Shown here: positions 1-7,530 of the stretch, in pieces
How positions within the stretch are numbered: the stretch's first letter is position 1
Layout: every line of letters starts with the position of its first letter
Origin: Firmicutes bacterium UBA2058
Lineage (GTDB): Bacteria > Bacillota > Clostridia > Tissierellales > Sedimentibacteraceae
Reading direction: 5' to 3'
Assembly: GCA_002332905.1 (NCBI GenBank)
Contig: DDAM01000043.1
Span: 1-13,744 of the forward strand
DNA length: 13,744 bases
The notes under the pieces: generated by a model
What the model saw: only the letters and a program-made list of their open reading frames with translations
What the model was told of the DNA's origin: nothing
Database searches by the model: none
Translations under genes and position numbers: made by a program

Positions 1-5
1 TTCAT
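1..5 (-). CDS. Start of an unseen leftward gene (5 bases only)
   Basis: Only the first five coding bases lie in the window. An ATG on the minus strand (CAT at 3-5) is preceded at a 7-nt distance by GGAG (complement of 13-16) within AAAGGAG, which is the usual ribosome-binding arrangement in this window. The gene runs off the left edge and its product cannot be told. It is in the same direction as the transporter gene at 182-1465 and about 175 bases downstream of it. I saw no convincing hairpin terminator between the two, so co-transcription is possible. Confidence 0.35.
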
Positions 6-181
6 AGTTGGTCTCCTTTAAATTTTTACCTAATTTTAAAAAAACGGAAATAAAAGTTATATGTTTAAAAAAATAAATACAATCCAAATATTATAATTGT
101 TCCTTTATCAAGGACTTTATAAAATAGAAAGTATTTATTATTATATGTTATTTTATTAATTTATATTAAATTTATATGTTA

Positions 182-1465
182 TTATTTTCTTTTTTTAATA
201 AGCAATATGAAAATTAACGCACTAACTCCCATTAATATTGGATAAAATAGATTTGGCATTATATCAATTGGAGTTATACCTGCTAATGAAGCCGCTGTTA
301 AAAGCTGTGCACCGTACGGTATTAAGCCCTGCCATACTGAAGTGAATATATCAAGTATAGAAGCAGTAGTTTTAGCATCAACATCAAATTCGTTGCTTAT
401 TTCTTTAGCTATAGGACCTGCCATTACTATTGCAACGGTATTATTGGCAGTACATATATCAACTACAGACGCTAATAGTGCTATACCAAGCTCTGCACCT
501 TTTCTGCCACTAATTTTAGATTTAATAAATTGAATTATATACTCAATTCCTCCATTTTCTTTTACTAACGCAACTACTCCTGCTACAATTAACGATATTA
601 TAGTAATTTCATACATGCCTGCAATTCCATCACCTATAACTACAAATACTTCAACAAATTTAAAACATCCAAGTGCTAGTCCAATTATTACAGAAATTAA
701 TGTTCCACTAATTAAAACTACAAATACATTTAAACCAGCTAATGCACCAAATAACACCACTAAATACGGTATACTTTGAATAAAGTTATAACTTAAATTT
801 CCTGTAACTTCTGTTACATCAATATCAGCATTACTTGCTTTAAATATAAATATTAAAATTGTAATTATTGCTGCTGGTAAAACAATAAAAAAGTTTTGTT
901 TAAATTTATCCTTCATTTCACAGCCTTGTGTACGAACAGCTGCAATAGTAGTATCAGAAATCATTGAAAGATTATCTCCAAACATTGCTCCACATACAAC
1001 AGCACCGATACATAGTGGTACTGAGAATCCTGTTTTCTCAGCTATTCCTAAGGCAATTGGACTTAATGCTGCTATTGTTCCAACAGATGTCCCCATTGAC
1101 ACTGATATAAAGCAACCAATTATAAAAATGCCAACAATTATAAAACTAGATGGTAAAATTGACAATCCAAAATTAACTGTACTTTCAACTCCGCCAGCAG
1201 CCTTAACTGCACCTGAAAAAGCTCCAGCAAGTATGAATATTAAACACATGGTGATTATATTTTCATCACCTGCACCTTTTGCCACTATTGATAATTTCTT
1301 CTCAAATGAATTGTTCTTATTTTGTAAAAATGCAACTATTAGAGCTATTAAAAAGCCTACAACTGTTGGCATAACATAAAAATCTTTTGTAGCTATTCCT
1401 ACGCCAACAAAAAGAATAAGAAATACTATAATTGGTAATAATGCAAATAAATTTTTGTTTTTCAT
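182..1465 (-). CDS. metT: NhaC-superfamily transporter, predicted methionine transporter MetT
   Basis: A 427-residue, very hydrophobic integral membrane protein with about ten or more membrane segments. The Na+/H+ antiporter NhaC signature is visible: SVSMGTSVGT at residues 121-130 and GAMFGDNLSMISDTT at 159-173. A longer frame opens at 1513, but the ATG at 1465 is preceded by a strong AAGGAGG, and the upstream codons fall inside a terminator hairpin, so I start at 1465. NhaC-like proteins under S-box control have been predicted by comparative genomics to be methionine transporters (MetT). The SAM-I riboswitch just upstream supports that reading over pH or sodium homeostasis. The likely role is secondary uptake of methionine, shut off when SAM is plentiful. 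Membrane topology and substrate are inferred, not visible in the sequence. The alternative is a generic Na+/H+ or malate-lactate type antiporter. Confidence 0.85.
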   Translation of the reverse strand: MKNKNLFALLPIIVFLILFVGVGIATKDFYVMPTVVGFLIALIVAFLQNKNNSFEKKLSIVAKGAGDENIITMCLIFILAGAFSGAVKAAGGVESTVNFGLSILPSSFIIVGIFIIGCFISVSMGTSVGTIAALSPIALGIAEKTGFSVPLCIGAVVCGAMFGDNLSMISDTTIAAVRTQGCEMKDKFKQNFFIVLPAAIITILIFIFKASNADIDVTEVTGNLSYNFIQSIPYLVVLFGALAGLNVFVVLISGTLISVIIGLALGCFKFVEVFVVIGDGIAGMYEITIISLIVAGVVALVKENGGIEYIIQFIKSKISGRKGAELGIALLASVVDICTANNTVAIVMAGPIAKEISNEFDVDAKTTASILDIFTSVWQGLIPYGAQLLTAASLAGITPIDIMPNLFYPILMGVSALIFILLIKKRK

Positions 1466-1483
1466 TTTCTCCTCCTTATAAAA

Positions 1484-1510
1484 CAAAAACCTCCTGATGA
1501 TATCAGGAGG
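1484..1510 (-). terminator. Intrinsic terminator of the SAM riboswitch expression platform
   Basis: On the minus strand a perfect 9-bp stem (CCTCCTGAT / ATCAGGAGG, 3-nt loop) is followed by TTTTTGTTTT. It sits between the SAM-I aptamer and the transporter start. The 3' strand of aptamer helix P1 (CTGATAGAT, complement of 1550-1558) can instead pair, with one bulged A, with the loop and 3' arm of this hairpin. That gives the mutually exclusive antiterminator expected of an OFF switch. The AGGAGG inside the stem is not the ribosome binding site of the gene, which lies further downstream. Confidence 0.85.
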
Positions 1511-1548
1511 CATAATAAAAGCCCATAAAGGGCGTAAGTTCCTTTACT

Positions 1549-1643
1549 CATCTATCAGATTTCTCTGCTGGAATTAGCACCGTGCATAAAGCTGGTTGCT
1601 GAGATTTCATAGGGCCAGTCCCTCAATCTCTCTTGATAAGATA
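1549..1643 (-). promoter_or_regulatory. SAM-I (S-box) riboswitch aptamer
   Basis: The minus strand carries the conserved S-box core: CTTATCAAGAGAG, then GAGGGAC, GGCCC, ATGAAATCTCAGCAACC, and the GTGCTAATTCC segment before the closing P1 strand TGATAGA. P1 forms between the complements of 1634-1641 and 1551-1557. S-box RNAs bind S-adenosylmethionine; binding holds P1 together and lets the downstream terminator (1484-1510) form. The controlled gene is the MetT-like transporter. Transcription starts only a few tens of bases upstream, at the promoter at 1686-1715. Confidence 0.96.
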
Positions 1644-1685
1644 TTAATATGATTTATTTAGTGCAATACATTTATTCAATGCATT

Positions 1686-1715
1686 ATTATATATTTCAAT
1701 TATATCATTTGTCAA
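1686..1715 (-). promoter_or_regulatory. Sigma-A promoter of riboswitch-metT
   Basis: Minus-strand TTGACA (complement of 1710-1715), an 18-bp spacer, then TATAAT (complement of 1686-1691). Both hexamers match consensus exactly. The expected start point is around 1680, giving a short leader before the S-box aptamer. The -35 lies inside an inverted repeat shared with the divergent promoter. Confidence 0.8.
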
Positions 1716-1740
1716 GGTGAAATTTTAAAATTGACAAATG
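1706..1740. repeat. 10-bp inverted repeat between divergent promoters
   Basis: CATTTGTCAA (1706-1715) and its exact complement TTGACAAATG (1731-1740) are separated by 15 bases. Each arm contains the -35 hexamer of one of two divergent promoters, so the symmetry places both -35 boxes in equivalent positions. It could be a shared operator (arm centres 25 bp apart) or merely the result of two similar promoters back to back. Nothing in the window encodes an obvious regulator for it. Confidence 0.7.
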
Positions 1741-1759
1741 TAAAATTGCACCATATAAT
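1731..1759 (+). promoter_or_regulatory. Consensus sigma-A promoter of the alpha/beta hydrolase gene
   Basis: TTGACA (1731-1736), a 17-bp spacer, and TATAAT (1754-1759): a perfect consensus promoter. The predicted start near 1766 leaves a leader of about 20 bases with AGGAG at 1772-1776 before the ATG at 1785. Strong expression is expected unless the overlapping inverted repeat is bound by a repressor. Confidence 0.85.
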
Positions 1760-1784
1760 GTAGACAAATATAGGAGAAGAATAA

Positions 1785-2765
1785 ATGAATGAAAAGATAT
1801 TTGTAGAAATTAATGGGTTGAAGCAAGGTATGTTTTTACAGAGTGAAAACATCGAAAACCCAGTGTTACTGTTCCTCCATGGTGGACCTGGCTCACCGGA
1901 GGTTGCCTTTACTCAACAATATCCTACAGGACTGGAAAAAATATTTACGGTCTGCTGGTGGGAACAGCGTGGTAGCGGAGTTTCTTACCATCGCAATATC
2001 CCGAAAGAGGATATGACGATAGAGCAAATGATCGATGACACCATCGCAGTAGTTAATTATCTTTGCCAACGGTTTGACAAAGAAAAAATATACGTAATGG
2101 GGCATTCATGGGGTTCTTTCTTAGGGGTACTTACGGTTCAGCGAGCACCTGAGCTATTCCATGCATATATAGGCATTGGTCAGGTGGCAAGACAAATTGA
2201 GTCTGAGCGCCTAGCATATAGCTTTATGTTACAGGAGTTTCGCAAAACAAATAATAAAAAAATGGTACACAAGCTTGAAAAATTCCCCATTGACAAAGGT
2301 GGAGAAGTAAGCCTTCGATACCTTGGCGTGCGAAGTGAAGGCATGATGAAGCTTGGTATCGGCATTATGCGCCATTGCACCTCGATGATGGAATGCGTCA
2401 CAACTGTACTTCGTTATAAAGGATATACTTGGAAAGAGAAACGCAATTTCCCTATGGGGAACAGTTTTTCCCTTAAGTGCCTTTGGGATTTTGTACTTCA
2501 AACCGACTTAATTAAGCAAGTGCCTGAGCTAAAAGTACCTGTATATGTGCTCCAAGGTAAGTATGACTATCAAGTATCTTATTCTGTCGCAAAGGAATTT
2601 GCGAGGACAGTAAACGCACCTGTGAAAGGCTTCTATACATTTGAAAATTCGGCGCATAGTCCTTGCTTTGAAGAACCTGAAAAAATGTGTCACATTTTAC
2701 GTACAGATGTGCTACAAGGGAAAGTTGATTTATCTGATAACATAGAAATTATCTTTGTACACTAA
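1785..2765 (+). CDS. Alpha/beta hydrolase, proline iminopeptidase-like
   Basis: A 326-residue alpha/beta-hydrolase. The oxyanion-hole motif HGGPG is at residues 32-36, WWEQRGSG (58-65) follows as in the prolyl aminopeptidase (S33) branch, and the nucleophile elbow GHSWGS puts the catalytic serine at 108. Asp261 (GKYDYQVS) and His291 (SAHSP) complete the triad. No signal peptide is seen, so it is probably cytosolic. The family includes proline iminopeptidases, epoxide hydrolases and esterases; the substrate cannot be read from sequence. The start is fixed by GGAG 8 nt upstream. The gene is visibly richer in G+C (31 of 60 bases at 1861-1920, against 11 of 60 at 3061-3120 in pepF), which suggests recent horizontal acquisition. 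It stands alone, with its own consensus promoter. Confidence 0.88.
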   Translation: MNEKIFVEINGLKQGMFLQSENIENPVLLFLHGGPGSPEVAFTQQYPTGLEKIFTVCWWEQRGSGVSYHRNIPKEDMTIEQMIDDTIAVVNYLCQRFDKEKIYVMGHSWGSFLGVLTVQRAPELFHAYIGIGQVARQIESERLAYSFMLQEFRKTNNKKMVHKLEKFPIDKGGEVSLRYLGVRSEGMMKLGIGIMRHCTSMMECVTTVLRYKGYTWKEKRNFPMGNSFSLKCLWDFVLQTDLIKQVPELKVPVYVLQGKYDYQVSYSVAKEFARTVNAPVKGFYTFENSAHSPCFEEPEKMCHILRTDVLQGKVDLSDNIEIIFVH

Positions 2766-2824
2766 TCTAGTGATTAAATACAAAAAATTTAAAGTATAAA
2801 AACATACAACTTAAGCATGTTACA

Positions 2825-2853
2825 TTGAATTTTATTTTATTATGTGCTACAAT
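2825..2853 (+). promoter_or_regulatory. Extended -10 promoter of pepF
   Basis: TTGAAT (2825-2830), a 17-bp spacer, and TACAAT (2848-2853) preceded by TG-C, the extended -10 form. The expected start near 2860 gives a leader of roughly 90 bases before the peptidase ATG. I see no terminator or known riboswitch in that leader. Confidence 0.6.
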
Positions 2854-2949
2854 GTATCATGCAATAAGGACAACGTTATCTAAGATTTTATAATTTAATG
2901 TGAAGCAAACCTTATTTAGCATTAAAATACATATAAAAAGGAGAATAAT

Positions 2950-4713
2950 ATGAATTCTGTATGGTCTTTAGATAAACTTTACACAGGATACGATGATCCT
3001 AAGTTCATTGAAGATTTAAGCAAAGTTGATGCATCTATTAGTGAAATGAACAATTTTGTAAATGATTTAGAAAAAAATGAAGCATCAAATAATTTATTAA
3101 GAGCAATTAAAATACTTGAAGAACAACAAAAGCTTTTCACTAAATTATTTGCTTTCGCTAGTTTAAAGCAATCAGTAAATACTAAGGATGCAGATAGTGC
3201 ATCTTATCTTGGTAGATTAAGTGACAAAGCAAGTAGTACAACAAAACCATTAACAATATTAAAAAAATACATAGCAAATATTAAAAATCTTGACGAAATA
3301 ATTAATTCTAACTCACTTTTAAAAGAATATGAATATTTTCTACATTTAATAGTTGAAGATAACAAGTATGTGTTAAACGATCAGGTAGAAGAAGTAATAT
3401 CAAAATTTAATATAAGCGGTGGAAGTGCATGGTCAGACCTCCAATCATACTTAACATCTTCTGTTCAAGTAGATTATAAGGGTGAAAAAACCAATTTATC
3501 TTCAATCAGAAATCTTGCTTATGATGCTGATCCAGTAGTAAGAAAGGAAGCATATGAAGCAGAGCTTGCTTGCTATGAAAAAATCAAAGATTCAGTAGCA
3601 TTTTCTTTAAACAACATTAAATTGCAGGTAATAAATGAGTGTAAATTAAGAGGATTTGAATCACCTCTTGCTCAAACTTTACATAATGCTCGTATGAAGC
3701 GCGAAACTTTAGATGCCTTAATAGAAGCAATGAAGGAATACCTACCAAAATTCCACCAATATCTAAAGGTTAAGGGGGAAACTCTTGGCTATAAAAATGG
3801 TCTACCATGGTATGATATGTTTGCTCCTATGGGCAATAACAACAAAAAATATACTATAGAAGATTCAAAGGATTATTTAGTTAATTTATTTAAAGGTTTT
3901 GCACCGGATCTTGCTGAAATGGTTAATTGTGCATACAATGAAGAGTGGATTGATTTTTATCCAAGAGAAGGCAAGGTTGGCGGAGCTTTTTGTGCTGGTA
4001 TACACCCAATAAAAGAAAGTAGAATTTTAACTAACTTTGATGGGAATTTTGGTGATGTAGTGACATTGGCACATGAATTAGGCCATGCATATCACAATTT
4101 AAATATAGTAGATAATAAAATCTTAAATACAGAGTATTCAATGCCTGTAGCAGAAACAGCATCAACGTTTAATGAAAATATCATAATGAATGCTGCAATT
4201 TCTTCTGCAGAAAATGATGATATTAAACTTGCATTAGTTGAAAGCCAGTTGCAAGATGCTACTCAAATTATATGCGATATTTATTCGAGATATTTATTTG
4301 AAACTGCTGTGTTTGAAAATAGAAATGATAGCTTTATGTTCCCTGATAATCTTTGTGAAATAATGCTAAATGCTCAAAAAGAAGCTTATGGTGATGGACT
4401 TGATAACAATATTCTTCATCCATATATGTGGGCGTGTAAGGGTCACTACTATAGTTCTAATTTAAGCTTTTACAACTTCCCATATGCATTTGGTGGATTG
4501 TTTGCAAGGGGATTATATGCTAAATATCAAGAAGAGGGAGAAGCATTCGTACCAAAATACAAAAAATTACTTAACGCTACAACAATTATGAATGTAGAAG
4601 ATGTAGCTAAAATTGCTGATATTGATTTAACTGATAAAGAATTTTGGAAAAAAGGTCTTAAATCTTTTGCTAAACAAATAGATATATTTGTAGAATTAGT
4701 TAGTAAAAAGTAA
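2950..4713 (+). CDS. pepF: Oligoendopeptidase F, M3 family zinc metallopeptidase
   Basis: A 587-residue cytosolic peptidase of the M3B (PepF) family, close to the usual ~600 residues. The N-terminal half is helical and resembles the PepF N-terminal domain. The catalytic domain carries the zinc motif HELGH at residues 375-379 (ligands His375 and His379, catalytic Glu376), and the third ligand is Glu402 in VAETAS, 26 residues downstream as in thimet-type peptidases. The family cleaves short peptides of about 7-17 residues, for nutrition and turnover of peptides. The ATG is preceded by AAGGAG at 6 nt. The gene is monocistronic: own promoter upstream, strong terminator directly after. No missing residues or frame problems were seen. 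Confidence 0.95.
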   Translation: MNSVWSLDKLYTGYDDPKFIEDLSKVDASISEMNNFVNDLEKNEASNNLLRAIKILEEQQKLFTKLFAFASLKQSVNTKDADSASYLGRLSDKASSTTKPLTILKKYIANIKNLDEIINSNSLLKEYEYFLHLIVEDNKYVLNDQVEEVISKFNISGGSAWSDLQSYLTSSVQVDYKGEKTNLSSIRNLAYDADPVVRKEAYEAELACYEKIKDSVAFSLNNIKLQVINECKLRGFESPLAQTLHNARMKRETLDALIEAMKEYLPKFHQYLKVKGETLGYKNGLPWYDMFAPMGNNNKKYTIEDSKDYLVNLFKGFAPDLAEMVNCAYNEEWIDFYPREGKVGGAFCAGIHPIKESRILTNFDGNFGDVVTLAHELGHAYHNLNIVDNKILNTEYSMPVAETASTFNENIIMNAAISSAENDDIKLALVESQLQDATQIICDIYSRYLFETAVFENRNDSFMFPDNLCEIMLNAQKEAYGDGLDNNILHPYMWACKGHYYSSNLSFYNFPYAFGGLFARGLYAKYQEEGEAFVPKYKKLLNATTIMNVEDVAKIADIDLTDKEFWKKGLKSFAKQIDIFVELVSKK

Positions 4714-4739
4714 TAATTTAATATCTATGAAAATTTTTT

Positions 4740-4775
4740 AGGCACATACATTTACATAAATGTATGTGCCTTTTT
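4740..4775 (+). terminator. Intrinsic terminator after pepF
   Basis: A perfect 14-bp stem (4741-4754 with 4757-4770, extendable by one A-T pair) with a minimal loop is followed by TTTTT. It lies 27 bases after the pepF stop. The T-run exists only on the plus-strand side, so it should end rightward transcription. Confidence 0.92.
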
Positions 4776-4840
4776 ATTGTATTTATTAACGTTTTTTAAA
4801 CAATGTGAACTATAATTCTCTATTATTTATTATCACATTA

Positions 4841-4849
4841 TGGTAAAAT
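4841..4849 (+). promoter_or_regulatory. Possible extended -10 promoter of the GH3 gene
   Basis: TGGTAAAAT at 4841-4849 is an extended -10 element about 50 bases before the GH3 start and just after the pepF terminator, where a promoter is needed. No good -35 hexamer lies 16-18 bases upstream, so the call rests on the TGn-TAAAAT motif and location. Confidence 0.4.
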
Positions 4850-4898
4850 GTAGTAATTTAAGTAGGATTCTAAAGAACAATTAAAGGAGAAAATGAAA

Positions 4899-6614
4899 AT
4901 GGTTAATTCAGAAGTTATAAAGCTATATAGGGAATTATCACAACAAGGAAACACAACAAGACAGAAACTAAATTACATTTCTAAATCTGCCGGTAAAGTT
5001 AATGAAGATTTACTTTATAAAATTCTTCAAGACAATGCTAAAACAGAGTATGGGAAAAAATACAATTTTGCAAACATTTCAGATATAGAATCATTTAAGA
5101 AATTTGTACCAGTTTCAACATATGCGGATTATGAACCCTATATTAAAAGAATGGTTGATGAGGATGAGGAAAATTTAATAACTGCATATCCAATAAACCG
5201 CTATTTTTTATCATCAGGTACAAAGGGAAAACCTAAATTAATACCATATACAGATAATGCAAAATCAATTGCTGACACTTACCTTTCATCATCATACCCA
5301 ATATCATTATTTTATGAATTTTTAGGTGATGCATGGGAAAAGGAAAAATTTCTTATGCTTATTGAACCTTGTAATAAAACTGTAGGTAATAATAAAATAT
5401 GTAGCTCTGTATCTACTCTTTTATTCACCTATTATGAAACCAGTGGAAAACATAAAATGGTTGTATCTCCAGAAGCAGCGTATTGGGGAAACCCAGAAAT
5501 AAATACATGGTATTTACATGCACGTTATGCTTTGATGGAGAAAGATATGAGCGGTATCATATCACCTTATGTTACATATATTATTGAATTATTTAATTAT
5601 ATAAAAAGAAATTGGAACTTGCTGATTGATGATATAGCTACAGGTAAAATAAATAGCTCAATTTCTATATCCAAAGAGCTTCGTGAAGAGTTAGAAAGTG
5701 AACTTGTACCTGACATAGAACGAGCAGAGGAACTGAGAAAAATATTTATGAATTATGAAGATGATTTTGTAAAACATACTTGGAAAAATATAAGCTTTGT
5801 TGTAACCATAGGAAGTGGATTATTTGCAGATAAAACAAAACAGCTTAAATCATACCTAAGTGAATCAACTTCGTATTATTTTGTTGGATATGTTTCTTCT
5901 GAATGTACCTTTTCTATACCTGTAGGCTTTAATTCATTTGATTCAATACTGTTACCAGAGGCAGGCTTTTATGAATTTTTACCTTTAGACGAAAATGATT
6001 ATTCAAAAACATTAACTATTTCACAGCTACGTCCTGGCGAGCAGTACGAGGTTATTGTTACGAATCTATCAGGATTTTATCGCTACAAAATGAAGGATAT
6101 AATTCAGGTTTCAAATATGTACAATTTCTGTCCTCTAATAACATTTTCACGTCGTATGAACAACGATATAGATTTATTTGGAGAAAAAACAACTGAAATT
6201 ATGCTTCAGAATGCAGTTAATAATGTTTCTAAAAACTTGGACATGCCTATTGTTGGATTTAGCGCATGTTCTGATATAAGCTCACATGTAATGAAATATA
6301 ATTTCTACATAGAGTTTCTAGATAACGAAACACAAGATTTAGTTGACAAATTTGCTGAAGAATTAAATACCGCATTAGGTAAGGAAAATTATGTGTATGA
6401 CATTTTAGTTTCTAGTGAAAAAATAACACCTTTAATAATAAAAGTATTAAAAAAAGATACTTATGAAGAATACAGAGAAAAATTGGTGTCCGAAGGAATG
6501 GTTGCATCACAAATAAAACCTTTATTTATAATTGATTCAACAGAAAAGAAAAAATTCTTTACTGACAGAGTAAATATTTCCTTTGAAAAGGATAAAGTTC
6601 TATGTACTAATTAA
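4899..6614 (+). CDS. GH3 auxin-responsive-promoter family protein (acyl-adenylating enzyme)
   Basis: A 571-residue member of the GH3 branch of adenylate-forming enzymes. Motif 1 FLSSGTKGKPK (residues 103-113) is the ATP phosphate loop. Motif 2 YVSSE (331-335) and motif 3 FYRYKMKD (393-400) complete the nucleotide site, and DLFGEKT (425-431) holds the conserved lysine of the C-terminal domain. Plant GH3 enzymes such as JAR1 join amino acids to acyl acids (jasmonate, auxin) through an acyl-AMP. Bacterial relatives lack a known general substrate, so acyl adenylation is a family inference and the acid and acceptor are unknown. Motif 3 has Lys where the usual YRxGD has Gly. I start at the ATG at 4899, 9 nt after GGAG. 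An ATG two codons earlier (4893) is only 3 nt from it, unlike the 5-9 nt used elsewhere here. The gene stands alone between two terminators. Confidence 0.88.
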   Translation: MVNSEVIKLYRELSQQGNTTRQKLNYISKSAGKVNEDLLYKILQDNAKTEYGKKYNFANISDIESFKKFVPVSTYADYEPYIKRMVDEDEENLITAYPINRYFLSSGTKGKPKLIPYTDNAKSIADTYLSSSYPISLFYEFLGDAWEKEKFLMLIEPCNKTVGNNKICSSVSTLLFTYYETSGKHKMVVSPEAAYWGNPEINTWYLHARYALMEKDMSGIISPYVTYIIELFNYIKRNWNLLIDDIATGKINSSISISKELREELESELVPDIERAEELRKIFMNYEDDFVKHTWKNISFVVTIGSGLFADKTKQLKSYLSESTSYYFVGYVSSECTFSIPVGFNSFDSILLPEAGFYEFLPLDENDYSKTLTISQLRPGEQYEVIVTNLSGFYRYKMKDIIQVSNMYNFCPLITFSRRMNNDIDLFGEKTTEIMLQNAVNNVSKNLDMPIVGFSACSDISSHVMKYNFYIEFLDNETQDLVDKFAEELNTALGKENYVYDILVSSEKITPLIIKVLKKDTYEEYREKLVSEGMVASQIKPLFIIDSTEKKKFFTDRVNISFEKDKVLCTN

Positions 6615-6628
6615 AATATATTTTCTAC

Positions 6629-6676
6629 AAAAAAACCTCTAATAAGAATAATAACTATTCTCGTTGGAGGTTTTTT
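6629..6676. terminator. Bidirectional terminator between convergent genes
   Basis: AACCTC (6634-6639) pairs with GAGGTT (6667-6672), and pairing continues inward with one mismatch to a loop near 6651-6655. There is a T-run at 6671-6676 on the plus strand, and seven A's at 6629-6635 give a T-run on the minus strand. It can end both the GH3 gene (stop at 6614) and the leftward P-loop gene (stop at 6682), which meet tail to tail 67 bases apart. Confidence 0.88.
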
Positions 6677-6681
6677 ATAAA

Positions 6682-7209
6682 CTATCTTACTACCCATTTT
6701 CCTATATTTTCTTTTATTATACTGTTAAATCTATGTAAATCATCATCACGAATTATCATATTTGCCATGCTCATATCAAAGTATTTTAATCTATTTCTAT
6801 CATTTTGAATCTTTTCTTCTACAATTACAGGATCTTCTCCTCTTTCTAAACATTTTTTTCTACACTCATCTTCCGATACATCGAAGTATATAACAAAAAC
6901 TTTTCCAGCATAGATTTTTAATAGCTTATATATTGCATCTTTATCAACAATGGTTACACAATTTTTTGTAAAATCATTTCTCAAAGTACCATACTTATGG
7001 TTATTATAAACTACCCATTCCAGTAACTCGTCGTCCATAACAAGTTTGTCAAATTGCTCATCTGTAAGAAATTTATAAACATCTTCATCAACTTCTTCTA
7101 CTTTTGGTTTTGTTGTACATGATTTAATAACTCTTATACCATAATCCTTGCAAGCTGATTTAAAAGACTTTTTGCCAGAACCTGAAGGTCCAATTAACAA
7201 TAATATCAT
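6682..7209 (-). CDS. Guanylate-kinase-like P-loop protein, divergent
   Basis: A 175-residue protein with an N-terminal Walker A loop GPSGSGKKS (residues 7-15) in guanylate-kinase style. CTTKPK (31-36), DVYKFLTDEQF (43-53) and KYGT (72-75) correspond to the GMP-binding region of guanylate kinases, and LERGEDPVIVEEK (121-133) with Arg138 and Arg140 resembles the lid. It is about 30 residues shorter than housekeeping Gmk. The TTRxxR signature, whose arginines hold the GMP phosphate, reads TTKPKV here. So it is probably not the cell's essential guanylate kinase but a paralogue of uncertain substrate, possibly another small-molecule kinase. The ATG is preceded by AAGGAGG. It has its own promoter (7277-7305) and is convergent with the GH3 gene, with which no functional link is evident. 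Confidence 0.75.
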   Translation of the reverse strand: MILLLIGPSGSGKKSFKSACKDYGIRVIKSCTTKPKVEEVDEDVYKFLTDEQFDKLVMDDELLEWVVYNNHKYGTLRNDFTKNCVTIVDKDAIYKLLKIYAGKVFVIYFDVSEDECRKKCLERGEDPVIVEEKIQNDRNRLKYFDMSMANMIIRDDDLHRFNSIIKENIGKWVVR

Positions 7210-7276
7210 ATAAATTCCTCCTTCAAAATTTTAACGTATATAATATGTAGATTATTTTCTATCTATTATTTCTTAT

Positions 7277-7305
7277 ATTTTACCATATGTATCATATATT
7301 TACAA
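7277..7305 (-). promoter_or_regulatory. Promoter of the guanylate-kinase-like gene
   Basis: On the minus strand TTGTAA (complement of 7300-7305), a 17-bp spacer and TAAAAT (complement of 7277-7282), with TGG directly before the -10 to form an extended -10. The start point near 7270 gives a leader of about 60 bases. Confidence 0.65.
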
Positions 7306-7530
7306 ATTTTTATTGTTTATCTAAATAATATACTTTCTTCTACATCAAAAATATCACTTCTCTACTTAAAATAAAAAAACCAGAATATAATACTCTAGCT
7401 TTACTAGAATTATTTATATTATAGCATTTGACAGTGATAGATATCCCCTAGCATTCGTTATCATATTTTACAGCATAATGAAAATATTGCACGGTAAGTT
7501 TTATATGCCCTCAATTTCAAGGACTTGCCA
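7306..7530. other. Intergenic A+T-rich stretch without a recognised gene
   Basis: No open frame with a ribosome binding site and no RNA gene is recognised here. An imperfect hairpin lies at about 7385-7425 (AATATA with TATATT outside, TCTAG with CTAGA inside). It is followed on the minus strand by a T-rich run (complement of 7371-7380), so it might weakly end leftward transcription. A short inverted repeat (TTCAAGG / CC-A-TTGAA, about 7516-7536) overlaps the -35 of the promoter to its right. Neither is strong enough to name. Confidence 0.4.

Noticed and set aside
1128..1379. Plus-strand open frames inside the transporter gene (also at 342-533)
   Set aside because: They are antisense to a clear membrane-protein gene with a ribosome binding site and riboswitch, and have no such signals or recognisable product.
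1466..1513. Extension of the transporter to an ATG at 1513
   Set aside because: The extra 16 codons run through the terminator stem and bypass the AAGGAGG that precedes the ATG at 1465.
1893..2501. Minus-strand open frames opposite the alpha/beta hydrolase
   Set aside because: They exist because the hydrolase has higher G+C and few antisense stops; there is no ribosome binding site or family resemblance.
7371..7430. Possible terminator or small RNA on the minus strand
   Set aside because: The hairpin is A+T-rich and imperfect with a gap before the T-run, and I found no promoter or gene upstream on that strand that needs it.
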